Source of the DNA: an uncultured Idiomarina sp.
GTDB lineage: Bacteria > Pseudomonadota > Gammaproteobacteria > Enterobacterales > Alteromonadaceae
DNA: 64,000 nucleotides
Reading direction: 5' to 3'
NCBI GenBank assembly: GCA_946885915.1
Contig: CAMPHF010000003.1
Span: forward strand, 186,001 to 250,000
Positions within the stretch are counted from its first letter, which is position 1. Every line of letters starts with the position of its first letter. A program made the position numbers and the translations under genes. The notes beneath the pieces are model-generated. The model saw only the letters and a list, made by a program, of their open reading frames with translations, searched no databases and was not told the DNA's origin. Positions 8,629-17,876 of this stretch are shown in pieces.

Positions 8629-9780
8629 ATGCCAGCTATTAAAACCGCCAGTTTGTGCTTTATCGCATTTTTTGCAGTCATCTGTTGCCACCATCAAGCG
8701 AGCGCAGCTGAGCTTACCCGCAGTCATTTGGCAGTACTGCAATCTAAACAGCTAAATTCCGACATTACGATACAAGTAGGTTTGCCAGAGAGCTACAATC
8801 ACTCTGATACCACCAACTATCCTGTTTTTATCGTGCTCGATGGCGCTACGCAATTTGACCACATTTATGGCAGCACGCAATTTTTAAGCACTTATGCGGT
8901 CATCCCAGAAATGATGGTTGTTGGCGTCGCCTTAAGCGAACGCTTAAAACTTTATACGCCCACGGAGCACCCTGATTTTATCGAACGATCTGGCAAAGCG
9001 AATGATTTGTTAGCGTTCTTGCAGCAGGAGTTAATGCCGCAACTAAGAAACACTTATCGCATCAATGATTTTGTGGTTGTTTCTGGTCACTCGCTCGGTG
9101 GTTTATTTACTAGTTATTTAGCGCTGCAGCATGCCGATAATTTTTCGGCCTACATTTCAATAAGTCCAAGTTTGTGGTGGAATAATTTTGAGTTACTGAA
9201 TTCGGAAGCACTTGCTACGCCTGCCAATTGGTATGTCAGTATGGCCAATGAGCCCGGTGAAATGGCAGCGGGATTTGCGCAGCTAGAGGCTGCGATACAA
9301 CAACTTTCATCGTCATTTCCACGAACCACAAGCCAAGCGTTTCCAGCGGAAACGCACGATACAGCGCCGCTTATAGGGAATATCGAGGGTTTAAAAGCGG
9401 TTTTCTCCGAATTTAATGCTGTACCTAATATCGAAATTAAATCGCTAGCACAGTTGCAGAGCTATTATAAAGAGTACGCCAAAAGCTCTGGTCACAACTT
9501 TGCATTATCTGCCCACCAATACAACGTCTTTGGGTTGAAAGCTGCATACGAGCAACAAGTAACCTGGGGTATTGATATTCTTAAAGCGGGCACCGCCGAA
9601 TACCCTCGCTCTGATATGCTCTGGGATAGTCTCGCAACTGCCTATTCGCTGGCCAATCAACATCAGTTGGCGTTAGCCGCTTCAGCTCGTGCACTTGAGC
9701 TCGCAATGCAGAATAACTCTAAGTATCTCGGCGAAATTAAAGCTCAAAATCAGCGCTTGCAACAGCAGGTAAAGACATGA
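8629..9780 (+). CDS. Exported alpha/beta-hydrolase of the esterase D / Fes-like family
   Basis: 383 residues from ATG at 8629 (an in-frame TTG six bases upstream is less likely). A signal peptide covers residues 1-27 (ending SASA). The hydrolase fold shows PVFIVLDGATQFDH, then the nucleophile elbow VVSGHSLGGLFTSYLAL; relatives include siderophore esterases and acyl transferases. A C-terminal extension of about 120 residues (IDILKAGTAEYPRSDMLWDSLATAYSLANQHQLALAASARALEL) looks like one or two TPR helices. Substrate unknown; a role in ferric siderophore breakdown is possible but not shown by the context. Confidence 0.82.
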   Translation: MPAIKTASLCFIAFFAVICCHHQASAAELTRSHLAVLQSKQLNSDITIQVGLPESYNHSDTTNYPVFIVLDGATQFDHIYGSTQFLSTYAVIPEMMVVGVALSERLKLYTPTEHPDFIERSGKANDLLAFLQQELMPQLRNTYRINDFVVVSGHSLGGLFTSYLALQHADNFSAYISISPSLWWNNFELLNSEALATPANWYVSMANEPGEMAAGFAQLEAAIQQLSSSFPRTTSQAFPAETHDTAPLIGNIEGLKAVFSEFNAVPNIEIKSLAQLQSYYKEYAKSSGHNFALSAHQYNVFGLKAAYEQQVTWGIDILKAGTAEYPRSDMLWDSLATAYSLANQHQLALAASARALELAMQNNSKYLGEIKAQNQRLQQQVKT

Positions 9781-9829
9781 GATTCAAGTTGCCGACGAGG
9801 CCGTTAGTCGTTTTATTATTAAGGAGTAA

Positions 9830-10096
9830 ATGGTGAAACTCACGATTGATATTAGTAAGTATCCGCTAGCCGATGATTATATTCCGCCTATTAAGGGTTT
9901 CATTGACCTGCTCAATTCTCGCTTAGCGCAACACAAAGACGTATTGGTGCTTACCAATACCTTAAGTACGCAGGTGTTCGGTGATTACGACGCCGTCATG
10001 CAAGCGCTGAATGATTGCATTAAATGGTCATTTGAAACTTATGGCAAAGTTATTTTCGTGGTGAAATTTTTACACGGTGATTTACGTCCAAGCTAG
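9830..10096 (+). CDS. YkoF-like thiamine/HMP-binding family protein
   Basis: 88 residues. The sequence LTIDISKYPLADDYIPPIKGFIDLLN followed by LTNTLSTQVFGDYDAVMQAL and a final KVIFVVKFLHGDL matches the single-domain YkoF-like ferredoxin-fold family whose members bind thiamine or hydroxymethylpyrimidine. The ribosome site aaggagt sits directly before ATG. Its place between the esterase and the sirtuin, all on the plus strand, suggests a loose operon; no thiamine gene is nearby, so the ligand is an inference from the family. Confidence 0.7.
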   Translation: MVKLTIDISKYPLADDYIPPIKGFIDLLNSRLAQHKDVLVLTNTLSTQVFGDYDAVMQALNDCIKWSFETYGKVIFVVKFLHGDLRPS

Positions 10097-10119
10097 CTGC
10101 TTCTCACGTAATAACTAGT

Positions 10120-10953
10120 ATGAAAATTACCGACATTGAAACCGCCCGCGCTGAATTTGATGCGCTCATAAACGTGCATGGCCCACTCACGGTATTAACC
10201 GGTGCAGGCTTAAGCACGGCCTCAGGCATTCCCGATTACCGCGATGCACAAGGTAACTGGAAAAGCGCTCCGCCCATTCAACATCAAGACTTCATGCGCA
10301 GCGAGGCCATGCGCAAGCGCTACTGGGCGCGGTCGATGCACGGCTGGCCGGTGCTTTATCATGCCCAGCCCAATGCCGGCCACCATTACCTTGCGCAACT
10401 CCAACGGCAAGGCAAAATTGGCACTATCATCACTCAAAATGTGGATGGCCTGCACCAGCGCGCTGGCGCCACCGATGTCGTTAATCTGCATGGCTATGCC
10501 AACGACATGATCTGTATGAGCTGCGGCGCACGCTCACCTCGATTAGAAATGCACGAACGCTGTTTAGCGCTGAACCCGCATTTCGCAGCATTAAGCACGG
10601 CAATAGATAATGCTGTGCCACTACCCGATGGTGATGCTGCCATTGACGCCAACTTTGACGACTTTGAAGTCGCGAACTGCACGTTATGCGATGGCATTTT
10701 AAAACCTGACGTGGTGTATTTTGGCGATAACGTGCCACGCGAGCGGGTTGAATCCGCGCAGCGAGCACTGAGCAACAGCGGTGGCTTATTAGTGATTGGT
10801 TCCTCACTAATGGTATTTTCGGGTTATCGGTTTGCCCAGCAAGCCCATGCTGCGGAACAGCCCATCGCCCTGCTCACCCGCGGCAAAACCCGGGCCGACG
10901 ATATTGCCACCCTAAAACTTGATGTGCCCATAGAGGCCGTATTATCTGCCTGA
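10120..10953 (+). CDS. SIR2-family NAD-dependent protein deacetylase
   Basis: 277 residues, cytoplasmic. Sirtuin signature motifs are all present: GAGLSTASGIPDYRD (NAD binding, about 28-42), TQNVDGLHQRAG (about 105-116), the catalytic His in VNLHGY, a four-Cys zinc site (CMSCG and CTLCDG), then LKPDVVYFGDNVP and VIGSSLMVFSGYRF. The long insert between the Cys pairs (about 55 residues) is typical of class II-like bacterial sirtuins. It removes acyl groups from lysines with NAD as co-substrate. Ends just before a strong terminator. Confidence 0.93.
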   Translation: MKITDIETARAEFDALINVHGPLTVLTGAGLSTASGIPDYRDAQGNWKSAPPIQHQDFMRSEAMRKRYWARSMHGWPVLYHAQPNAGHHYLAQLQRQGKIGTIITQNVDGLHQRAGATDVVNLHGYANDMICMSCGARSPRLEMHERCLALNPHFAALSTAIDNAVPLPDGDAAIDANFDDFEVANCTLCDGILKPDVVYFGDNVPRERVESAQRALSNSGGLLVIGSSLMVFSGYRFAQQAHAAEQPIALLTRGKTRADDIATLKLDVPIEAVLSA

Positions 10954-10964
10954 ATAACCTCCAT

Positions 10965-10993
10965 AAAAAAGCCCGGCATCAGCCGGGCTTTTT
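10965..10993. terminator. Bidirectional terminator between sirtuin and TonB receptor
   Basis: Hairpin gcccggc-atca-gccgggc flanked by an A run on the left and a T run on the right, so it can end both the plus-strand sirtuin transcript and the minus-strand receptor transcript. Confidence 0.88.
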
Positions 10994-11020
10994 AACTCAT
11001 TATTGGTCTAACAATAATGC

Positions 11021-13285
11021 TTACATGAACGAGTATTGCACACTAAACACGACGCTACGCGGCATAATGTAGCGGCCGTTTGGCGCTTCAGGATTACGTG
11101 GGTCACCCTCGGTAATACCTTGTTCGTCAGTTAGGTTATCAACCGCTAGCTGCAAACGCACTTGGTTTGATACATCAACCATTAAACCGAAGTCGATTTT
11201 CTCATAACCTTCTAGCGTTACCGTGTTCTCGTTGTTACCAAAGCGATCGTCTACCGCAGTGAAGTTGGCGTAAACCGTTGATGGCATATCGGCCACAGTA
11301 AACTCATAGCTTGGCGTAACACGGAACTGCCAGCCTGGCTGACGTTGTGCTTCGTTGCCTTCATTGGTCGGGCTATCCGTGATCTCAGTTTCTTGAATGG
11401 TCGCGTTTAGCGCTAACGAGAAGCCTGAAATGTGATCATAACGACCATCAAGTTCAATACCGTATGCTTCATTCGTTAAGATTTCAGCAGGTACGCCCGG
11501 ACGACGCACAAAGGTATCGCCTTGTACTTCGTTAGCAAACGCAGTGGCAAAGAAGCGGATGCTATCGCTCATGAACTTGTAACCAAATTCAGTTTGCGTC
11601 ACTTCTTTAATTAAGGTTTCGCCATTTGAATACACGCCGTAGTTATCACGGAAGTCGTCAAAATATGGCATTTTGTAACCACGGTTGGCACGTACAAACA
11701 CACCACTGAAATCACTGAGTTTGTAGTTTGCACCTAAGGTCCACGAGGTTTTGCTCTCATCATAAACCACAGGTTTATCAACGGTGCCGTCTAAGCCTTC
11801 GTCTACGGTGTAGTTCACTTCATGGCCTTCGCGACGAATACCACCATCAATGGTAAGTTCATCGTTCACAAACCAAGAACCCGCAGTATAAAGTGCCGTG
11901 GTTTGTGCATCACCCACTGAACTAATGTCGTAATCAAATCCACAGCTCACTTCGGTGTCATTACACTGAATGCCGGTCAGCATTTCGCCGCCTGGCTGCA
12001 ACACATGGTAAGCCTCGTTACCAATACTCCACCAGTCATCGGCTTTGGTTGAAGCCGTGTATAAACCGAATGAAATGTCGAACTGTTCAAAGCTTTTTGA
12101 AATAGCTAAATCGTTGGTGAAAGACTCAATATCTTTCAATACGACCCAACGACCGATTTGCTGCACTGGGGTGGCGGCATCATACACTTCACCGGTAACC
12201 GCACCGGTTGCGCTCATGCCATTGTCGGCAACAGCACCCACCGTAGTGGCGGCCCCAGCTGGCACTAGGCCAAAGGTATTCGCTTGGCCCTTGGTGAAGT
12301 TAAAGCGGTCGATTAAGCGCCAGTCATTGGCTAAATTCAAGCGCAAGCTACCACCACTGACTGAACCATCCCAACCACGGCCTTCGCCAAAGTCAAATTG
12401 CTCAGAATTGGCATTATTTGGGCCAAAGTTAACCGTCGCTTGACGATTTAGTGGCCCAATTTGAGTGTAGTTTGCATCAATACCTTCAATGTTTAATGGC
12501 GTTGGTAAGTACCAAGTACCCTTGTCGTCGGTTTGACGGGTGTAAAAATTCAACTCACCATTATCAAATTCTTTGGTGAGGTTAATCGTGAATTGGTTGC
12601 CCTCTTCTGAGTTAAACCCAGCTTCACGAATACCTTCAGAGCTTTTCACATAACCACCGACCATGTAGTAGAAGTCGTCGGCAAGTGCGCCACTCGCCAC
12701 TACATCGATACGATTTAAGCCGTAGTCAGACACAGAATATTTCGCCAATGCCTCTGGCGTATCGCTACCGCGCTTCAAACGGAAGTTAGTGGTCAAGCCT
12801 GGCTGGCCGTTGCTCACGATGGGGTTTGGACCGCCACGTAAGCCCTCAACCATTTCAATAGTTTCATCAATTCGGAAAATTTGTGAGTTCTCAAGAAAGG
12901 ATAAAGTTGATGGTGGGTATACGGGTGAACCTTCCAATGAAATCGTCAGGAATGGCGCATCACCGCCACCTGGGAAGCCGCGAACCCACACGTTAGCGCC
13001 TGACTCACCGCCTGAACTTTCAACCCAAACACCAGGAATGGCTTTGAATAAGTCAGCGGTAGACTTTGGTGAAATCTTGTCGATGTCCGATGCGTCGATA
13101 TTGGTGACCGCGAAACTGGCATCGATTTTACGAATACCACCACCACCTGGGGTACCGCTTACAACAATAACTTCCGCATTGTCGTTCTGTTCTTCATTAG
13201 TGGCTGCTTCTTGGGCAAACGCCGTACTGGCTAGCGCTGCAGAAATAGCTGTGGCGAGTAGACCTCTCGAGAACAACTTATTCAT
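11021..13285 (-). CDS. TonB-dependent receptor, probably for trehalose or related glycans
   Basis: 754 residues. Signal peptide (1-24, ending AFAQ), an N-terminal TonB-box region (NAEVIVVSG), a plug domain (FAVTNIDASDIDKISPKSTADLFKAIPGVWVESSGG) and a barrel ending in Phe-Met (FSVQYSFM). It is transcribed divergently from a LacI regulator, MFS permease and trehalase, and its upstream region contains two copies of the same operator found before the permease. Therefore I infer outer-membrane uptake of trehalose or a trehalose-containing sugar. Family membership is certain; the substrate is inferred from context. Confidence 0.88.
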   Translation of the reverse strand: MNKLFSRGLLATAISAALASTAFAQEAATNEEQNDNAEVIVVSGTPGGGGIRKIDASFAVTNIDASDIDKISPKSTADLFKAIPGVWVESSGGESGANVWVRGFPGGGDAPFLTISLEGSPVYPPSTLSFLENSQIFRIDETIEMVEGLRGGPNPIVSNGQPGLTTNFRLKRGSDTPEALAKYSVSDYGLNRIDVVASGALADDFYYMVGGYVKSSEGIREAGFNSEEGNQFTINLTKEFDNGELNFYTRQTDDKGTWYLPTPLNIEGIDANYTQIGPLNRQATVNFGPNNANSEQFDFGEGRGWDGSVSGGSLRLNLANDWRLIDRFNFTKGQANTFGLVPAGAATTVGAVADNGMSATGAVTGEVYDAATPVQQIGRWVVLKDIESFTNDLAISKSFEQFDISFGLYTASTKADDWWSIGNEAYHVLQPGGEMLTGIQCNDTEVSCGFDYDISSVGDAQTTALYTAGSWFVNDELTIDGGIRREGHEVNYTVDEGLDGTVDKPVVYDESKTSWTLGANYKLSDFSGVFVRANRGYKMPYFDDFRDNYGVYSNGETLIKEVTQTEFGYKFMSDSIRFFATAFANEVQGDTFVRRPGVPAEILTNEAYGIELDGRYDHISGFSLALNATIQETEITDSPTNEGNEAQRQPGWQFRVTPSYEFTVADMPSTVYANFTAVDDRFGNNENTVTLEGYEKIDFGLMVDVSNQVRLQLAVDNLTDEQGITEGDPRNPEAPNGRYIMPRSVVFSVQYSFM

Positions 13286-13620
13286 GGTGTGCTCCTGACT
13301 GATGTTCTGTGATTTTTATTGTTAGTTGTTTTGTATTAAACAAAATCTAGCTTCATAGTTGATGAACTTAGTGTCTATTTTTTGGCCGTTCACCAAAGCC
13401 GCAGCGTCAACATAGTTCGCCTTGCAATCGTTTGCAAGAACCAATTTGCAAACGATTGCAACTTTATCGCTTATTTTTGTTAAATCCTGTTTACAATAAG
13501 CCAGTAACACCGCAACATCCCTAGACATGCAGGCTACAACATTAGACCTTAGTCGAGATACCGCATTTTCACGGCTATCATCGTGCACAAAATAGAATCA
13601 TAAACGGCAACGAAACTGAC
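13286..13620. promoter_or_regulatory. Divergent control region between TonB receptor and LacI gene
   Basis: 335 bases holding the promoters of both genes. The main feature is the pair of LacI-type operators at 13422-13461. A minus-strand open frame across this stretch has no coding character and is not annotated. Confidence 0.7.
13422..13461. promoter_or_regulatory. Pair of LacI-family operators, head to head
   Basis: Two 16-bp elements with the identical core ttgcaaacgattgcaa, one on each strand (13422-13437 reads as its reverse complement, 13446-13461 in forward sense), with centres 24 bp apart. The same core recurs before the permease at 14675-14692. Each is near-palindromic with a central CG, as expected of LacI/GalR-type sites. 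Confidence 0.85.
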
Positions 13621-14643
13621 ATGGCAAAACAAGACAGCAAACTCACTTTGGCAAAGTTAGCGGAACTCGCGGGCGTTTCTACCTCTACTGCATCGCGTGC
13701 GTTAAAAGATAATCCGCTCATCAAGCAGCAAACTCGCGATAAAATAAAAGCCCTAGCCATTCAACATAACTTCAGCATTAATGCTGCTGCTAGCCGGTTG
13801 CGCACTCAAAAAACCCATGTGATTGCGGTTATTTTAAATATTGTTGAACACACCGAGCAAAGCGTGACTGACCCATTTCTATTGAAAATAGTTGGCGATT
13901 TAAACATGGCTTTAAACGCGCGCGGCTACGAAATGTTGCTCTCGAATTCGTTTATGGCAACCGACGACTGGGCGAATTACTTTATCAATAGCCAACGCGC
14001 CGATGGCATGATTGTGATTGGACAAGGCAAAACCACCGCCAAAATAGATGCGGCGGCTGCAGCTGGTGCACCGCTGGTGGTATGGGGAGAGCCCAAAACG
14101 CCCTCGCGCTATCCGGTAATTGGTGGCGATAACTTATTTGGTGGGCATCAAAGCACTTGGTATCTGTTAAACCACGGTTGTGAGCGTATTCTGTTTTTAG
14201 GCGATCCTGAGCATGCCGAAATGAAACAACGCCACCAAGGCTATCTAAATGCGTTGAACGAAAAGCAAGTAACGCCTGATCCGCGGCTTACCGCCGCCAT
14301 CGATATTACCTCGAAAGCGGCATACGACTACGTGAACCAACATATACTTGAGCATGGCCTGAATTTCGATGGCATTGTTTGCGTCAGTGACATGATTGCG
14401 TTAGGCGCATTAAAAGCGCTAAAAGAGCGTTACGTGAACATACCGCAAGACGTTAGCATTGTCGGTTACGACGATATTGCCTTGGCCGAACTCATGCACC
14501 CAGCCCTTACCACCATTCGACAAAATACCCAACAAGCCGCAGAAATGATGGTGAGCGAGCTTATCAAACAGTTTGAAGGCTACAGTGGGGCCTCTCAAGT
14601 GGTTGATACTCGACTTATCGTGCGTCGCTCGACCGCTCAGTAG
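13621..14643 (+). CDS. LacI-family transcriptional regulator of the trehalose locus
   Basis: 340 residues. N-terminal helix-turn-helix LAKLAELAGVSTSTASRALKDNPLI (about 9-33) with the hinge helix NAAASRLRTQKT, then a periplasmic-binding-protein-like effector domain (VIAVILNIVEH to the end). It presumably binds a sugar or sugar phosphate derived from trehalose and represses the divergent receptor, itself and the downstream permease-trehalase pair through the shared operators. The effector is inferred from the trehalase next to it. Start is the ATG at 13621. Confidence 0.92.
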   Translation: MAKQDSKLTLAKLAELAGVSTSTASRALKDNPLIKQQTRDKIKALAIQHNFSINAAASRLRTQKTHVIAVILNIVEHTEQSVTDPFLLKIVGDLNMALNARGYEMLLSNSFMATDDWANYFINSQRADGMIVIGQGKTTAKIDAAAAAGAPLVVWGEPKTPSRYPVIGGDNLFGGHQSTWYLLNHGCERILFLGDPEHAEMKQRHQGYLNALNEKQVTPDPRLTAAIDITSKAAYDYVNQHILEHGLNFDGIVCVSDMIALGALKALKERYVNIPQDVSIVGYDDIALAELMHPALTTIRQNTQQAAEMMVSELIKQFEGYSGASQVVDTRLIVRRSTAQ

Positions 14644-14674
14644 GTCGCACCAATGCGTGGGTTAAAGTAAGAAA

Positions 14675-14692
14675 ATTGCAAACGATTGCAAT
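14675..14692. promoter_or_regulatory. Third LacI-type operator, before the permease
   Basis: attgcaaacgattgcaat contains the exact 16-bp core of the two sites at 13422-13461. It overlaps the -35 element of the proposed permease promoter. Confidence 0.85.
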
Positions 14693-14714
14693 TGCATTTT
14701 CATGACGCTAGACT
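14686..14714 (+). promoter_or_regulatory. Putative sigma-70 promoter of permease-trehalase operon
   Basis: TTGCAA (14686-14691), 17-base spacer, TAGACT (14709-14714). Its -35 lies inside the operator, so repressor binding would exclude polymerase. This promoter places the transcript start after the first in-frame ATG (14702), which favours the ATG at 14747 for the permease. Confidence 0.5.
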
Positions 14715-14746
14715 CGAACTATCGTCAACATAAAAGAATAACGACT

Positions 14747-15988
14747 ATGCTACCACGCCTGTTGATTATTGCTGCTATTGCAGCCAGTTACTACGTGTTT
14801 GCCATCTTGCTCAACAGCGTTGGCACCGTTATCTTGCAATCTATAACCAGCTTTGATGTGTCTAAGCCCCAAGCCAGCACGCTCGAGGGCTTCAAAGATC
14901 TATCCATTGCCTTAGTTTCATTCCTCATCGCCTCTTTCATTCCCCGAGTTGGTTATAAACTGGCATTACTCGCCGGCTTGGCCTTAGTTACGCTGCTGTG
15001 CGCCATCACCCCGAGTATTGGCGAGTTTTGGGCGATTAAACTGTTATTTGCGGGGGTCGGTACTGCCTTTGCACTAGTGAAAGTGTCGGTGTATGCCATT
15101 ATCGGCCAACTCTCGCCTGACACACGCTCCCACTCATCACTCATGAACATTATTGAAGGTATATTTATGCTGGGCGTGCTGTCTGGCTATTGGGTGTTTG
15201 CGGCCTTTATAGATGCGGCAAACCCCGCCTCGCTCAGTTGGTTAAACGTCTATTATCTACTCGCCGCTTTAGTTGCCATCACGTTTTTGGTGGTGCTTAT
15301 TGCGCCAGTCGAAAAGCCGCCAGTGCAAACAAGTGGCGCAATGACGGAATTTGTCGCGATGTTGAAGCTTACCTATCAACCGCTCGTGCTTATTTTTATT
15401 CTGTCGGTGTTTTTGTATGTACTCATTGAGCAAGGTATAGGGTCTTGGTTACCCACCTTTAATCGTGAAGTGCTTGGACTACCCGTTGATGTGAGCGTGC
15501 AAATCACCAGCATTTTTGCTGTGTCTTTGGCGGTCGGCCGCTTAGCTGCTGGTGCCGTACTAAAGCACATGCATTGGTATAAATTCCTAATGCTCTGCAT
15601 TGTGGCCATGGCCGCCACCATGCTGTTGAGTTTGCCGCTGGCACAACATGTGGGCGATACCCCGATTAGTTCATGGTTAGATGCACCGTTAGCAGCATTT
15701 TTAGTCCCGCTGATTGGGCTTACCATGGCGCCGATTTATCCGGTGATCAACTCAGTGATGTTAAGTTCGCTACCCAAAGTACAGCACGCACCGATGACCG
15801 GGCTTATTGTGGTATTTTCCGCACTAGGCGGCACTACCGGCTCGATTGTCACCGGCTTTACGTTTGATGCCCTGGGTGGCCAGCAAGCGTTTTACTTCTT
15901 ACTCATCCCGATTGCGCTTATCTTACTTACCTTATTCTTCTTTCGTCGCGCATCGCGCGCTATACAAACCGCTGAGGCTAACCAATGA
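14747..15988 (+). CDS. MFS sugar permease, probable trehalose transporter
   Basis: 413 residues from ATG 14747; an in-frame ATG at 14702 would lie in the promoter. Twelve membrane helices are suggested by the alternating hydrophobic stretches (for example LLIIAAIAASYYVFAILL, LALLAGLALVTLLCAI, FLVPLIGLTMAPIYPVI). It resembles the FucP/glucose-galactose branch of the major facilitator superfamily. The gene is under a copy of the LacI-type operator and overlaps the trehalase by four bases (ATGA), so it very likely brings trehalose across the inner membrane for cleavage by the cytoplasmic enzyme. Confidence 0.85.
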   Translation: MLPRLLIIAAIAASYYVFAILLNSVGTVILQSITSFDVSKPQASTLEGFKDLSIALVSFLIASFIPRVGYKLALLAGLALVTLLCAITPSIGEFWAIKLLFAGVGTAFALVKVSVYAIIGQLSPDTRSHSSLMNIIEGIFMLGVLSGYWVFAAFIDAANPASLSWLNVYYLLAALVAITFLVVLIAPVEKPPVQTSGAMTEFVAMLKLTYQPLVLIFILSVFLYVLIEQGIGSWLPTFNREVLGLPVDVSVQITSIFAVSLAVGRLAAGAVLKHMHWYKFLMLCIVAMAATMLLSLPLAQHVGDTPISSWLDAPLAAFLVPLIGLTMAPIYPVINSVMLSSLPKVQHAPMTGLIVVFSALGGTTGSIVTGFTFDALGGQQAFYFLLIPIALILLTLFFFRRASRAIQTAEANQ

Positions 15989-17481
15989 GCGGTTGGCAAC
16001 AAGCGCACGAGTTTTTCGCCAGCCAGCTGTTCCATGACGTACAACTGGCGGGACTATTTGTAGATAGCAAAACCTTTGCCGACGCCATCGGTAAACGCCC
16101 GCTGAGCGATATTTGTGTGCGCTATGAACAGGAAAAACAAAGGCCCAATTTTAACTTGGCTGAGTTTGTCGCGGCTGAGTTCGACATTCCGACGCCTATT
16201 GCCCTGCCGAATGTGCAGTATTCCCATGTGGATGATTACATTACGGCTATGTGGACGGTGCTTAAACGGCAACCCGATACGCCCAAATTCGACAGTTTAA
16301 TTCCCCTTCAACACGCTTATGTAGTGCCTGGTGGCCGCTTTCGCGAGATTTATTACTGGGATAGCTACTTTACCGCGCTGGGCTTAATGCAAGATGGGCA
16401 TACTGAGGTGGTGATCAGCATGCTCGAGAATTTTCTCGATGTACAAGCCGCCATTGGCTGTATTCCTAACGGCAATCGCGCCTATTACCACAGCCGGAGT
16501 CAGCCCCCCGTATTGGCGTTACTGTTTGATTTAGTTGCCGATCAGTTATCTGTGGAGCAACGCAACCGCGCTATTGCCGGACTCGAGGCGGAGTATCAGT
16601 TTTGGATGACTGGTGTTGACCAGTTAAGCAGCACAACGCCAACTCACAATCGCGTCCTGCGCTTAGCCGATGGCAGTATTTTGAACCGCTATTACGACAG
16701 CGATGCCAGCCCTCGCCCGGAGTCCTACCGAGAAGATAGTGCTGAGCAAGCCCTTGTCGACAGCGGTGACGCTAGCGAATTATTGCGCCATATAAGAGCT
16801 GCTTGCGAATCTGGCTGGGATTTTAGCTCACGCTGGTTTGTCGATGCTGACGATTTCACCAGCATTCGCACTACCGCGATTGTACCTGTTGATTTAAACG
16901 CCCTGCTTTATTTGCTTGAGTTGCGGTTAAGTGAATTAGTGGCTGATAATACGCAGCAAGTGGCATACGCCAAGGCCGCGGCACGGCGTAAACAAGCCAT
17001 CAATACACATTTATATGATGCTGGTCAGGGTTTTTATTTCGACATCGATCTCAGCCGCGCTAAACACACTAAGATTTGGTCGTTGGCCGCCGCTGTACCA
17101 TTATTTGTGGGACTAGCAGATAACGTGCAGGCCAGTGCTGTGGCCACCGTACTGGCACGAGATTTTATGTGCCCAGGTGGATTGATCACTACCCTACATG
17201 CAACTTCGCAGCAATGGGATCGCCCCAATGGATGGGCGCCACTGCAATGGTTTGCTGCGCAGGGATTAAAACGCTATGGCCACGACAGGGTCGCACAGGA
17301 CATTATGCAGCGCTGGGTTAACTTGGTGCAGCACTACTACGCCGAACACGGTGTGGTACTGGAAAAATATAATGTGTGTGACATTTCCCATCGCGCCAGC
17401 GGTGGCGAATATGAAGTACAACTCGGCTTCGGCTGGACCAACGGCGTATATCGCGCGTTTCAAGCGCAGCTACACGATTAG
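15985..17481 (+). CDS. Alpha,alpha-trehalase (GH37)
   Basis: 498 residues. Both trehalase signatures are present: PGGRFREIYYWDSYFTALGL (about 111-130) and QWDRPNGWAPLQWFAAQGL (about 410-428). The acid and base residues of GH37 lie in these regions and in the middle part. No signal peptide is seen (MSGWQQAHEFFASQLF), so this is the cytoplasmic TreF-like type, splitting trehalose into two glucoses. Translationally coupled to the permease (ATGA overlap). Together with receptor, repressor and permease it completes a trehalose utilisation locus. Confidence 0.95.
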   Translation: MSGWQQAHEFFASQLFHDVQLAGLFVDSKTFADAIGKRPLSDICVRYEQEKQRPNFNLAEFVAAEFDIPTPIALPNVQYSHVDDYITAMWTVLKRQPDTPKFDSLIPLQHAYVVPGGRFREIYYWDSYFTALGLMQDGHTEVVISMLENFLDVQAAIGCIPNGNRAYYHSRSQPPVLALLFDLVADQLSVEQRNRAIAGLEAEYQFWMTGVDQLSSTTPTHNRVLRLADGSILNRYYDSDASPRPESYREDSAEQALVDSGDASELLRHIRAACESGWDFSSRWFVDADDFTSIRTTAIVPVDLNALLYLLELRLSELVADNTQQVAYAKAAARRKQAINTHLYDAGQGFYFDIDLSRAKHTKIWSLAAAVPLFVGLADNVQASAVATVLARDFMCPGGLITTLHATSQQWDRPNGWAPLQWFAAQGLKRYGHDRVAQDIMQRWVNLVQHYYAEHGVVLEKYNVCDISHRASGGEYEVQLGFGWTNGVYRAFQAQLHD

Positions 17482-17556
17482 TTAGTGGCGGGTTGCACCG
17501 CCCTGCTAATTCTTCGCAACTCTTCCCACAGCTCAGTTGCAACCACCGCTAACTAA

Positions 17557-17572
17557 CTGTATAAATAACCAG
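17557..17572 (+). promoter_or_regulatory. Probable LexA box of yebG
   Basis: ctgtataaataaccag fits the CTG-N10-CAG pattern with an AT-rich centre. It lies about 28 bases before the yebG start, a gene of the SOS response in enterobacteria. Confidence 0.6.
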
Positions 17573-17600
17573 TATCGTAAAATACCCAAGAGGATTAATT

Positions 17601-17876
17601 ATGGCGGTAGTAACTCAATACGTTGTTGTGCGAAACGGAGAGGAAAAAATGACATTTAACAGTAAAGCTGAAGCCGACGCCCACGACAAAATGTTAGACA
17701 TGGTCGACGAGCTCATGCCTTTGCTTGAGCGCAGCGAAGCCATTACTGACGAAAAAACCTTGGAAGACCTCGCCTTTTTCCTGGCCCGTGAACGCGAGCC
17801 ACTACTCATTGCTTTGGGCGCCAAAAAGCCTGCAAAGAAAAAGGCACCCAAAGCTGTGGTCAGTAACGCCGCTTAA
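17601..17876 (+). CDS. yebG: YebG-family SOS-response protein
   Basis: 91 residues. The N-terminal MAVVTQYVVVRNGEEKMTFNSKAEADAHDKMLDMVDEL and the middle ERSEAITDEKTLEDLAFFLA are characteristic of YebG; the tail is Lys/Ala-rich (AKKPAKKKAPKAVVS). YebG is DNA-damage inducible in E. coli; its molecular role is unclear. A LexA-like box precedes the gene and an aagagg ribosome site sits before ATG. The stop codon overlaps the convergent MipA gene by four bases. Confidence 0.88.
   Translation: MAVVTQYVVVRNGEEKMTFNSKAEADAHDKMLDMVDELMPLLERSEAITDEKTLEDLAFFLAREREPLLIALGAKKPAKKKAPKAVVSNAA

Noticed and set aside
13421..13462. Long inverted repeat that could be read as a terminator hairpin
   Set aside because: No T tract, and each half is itself the 16-bp operator found again before the permease; operators explain it better.
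13322..13588. 88-codon open frame on the minus strand between the TonB receptor and LacI gene
   Set aside because: It runs through both LacI-type operators and the promoters of both genes, has no ribosome site and no protein-like composition.
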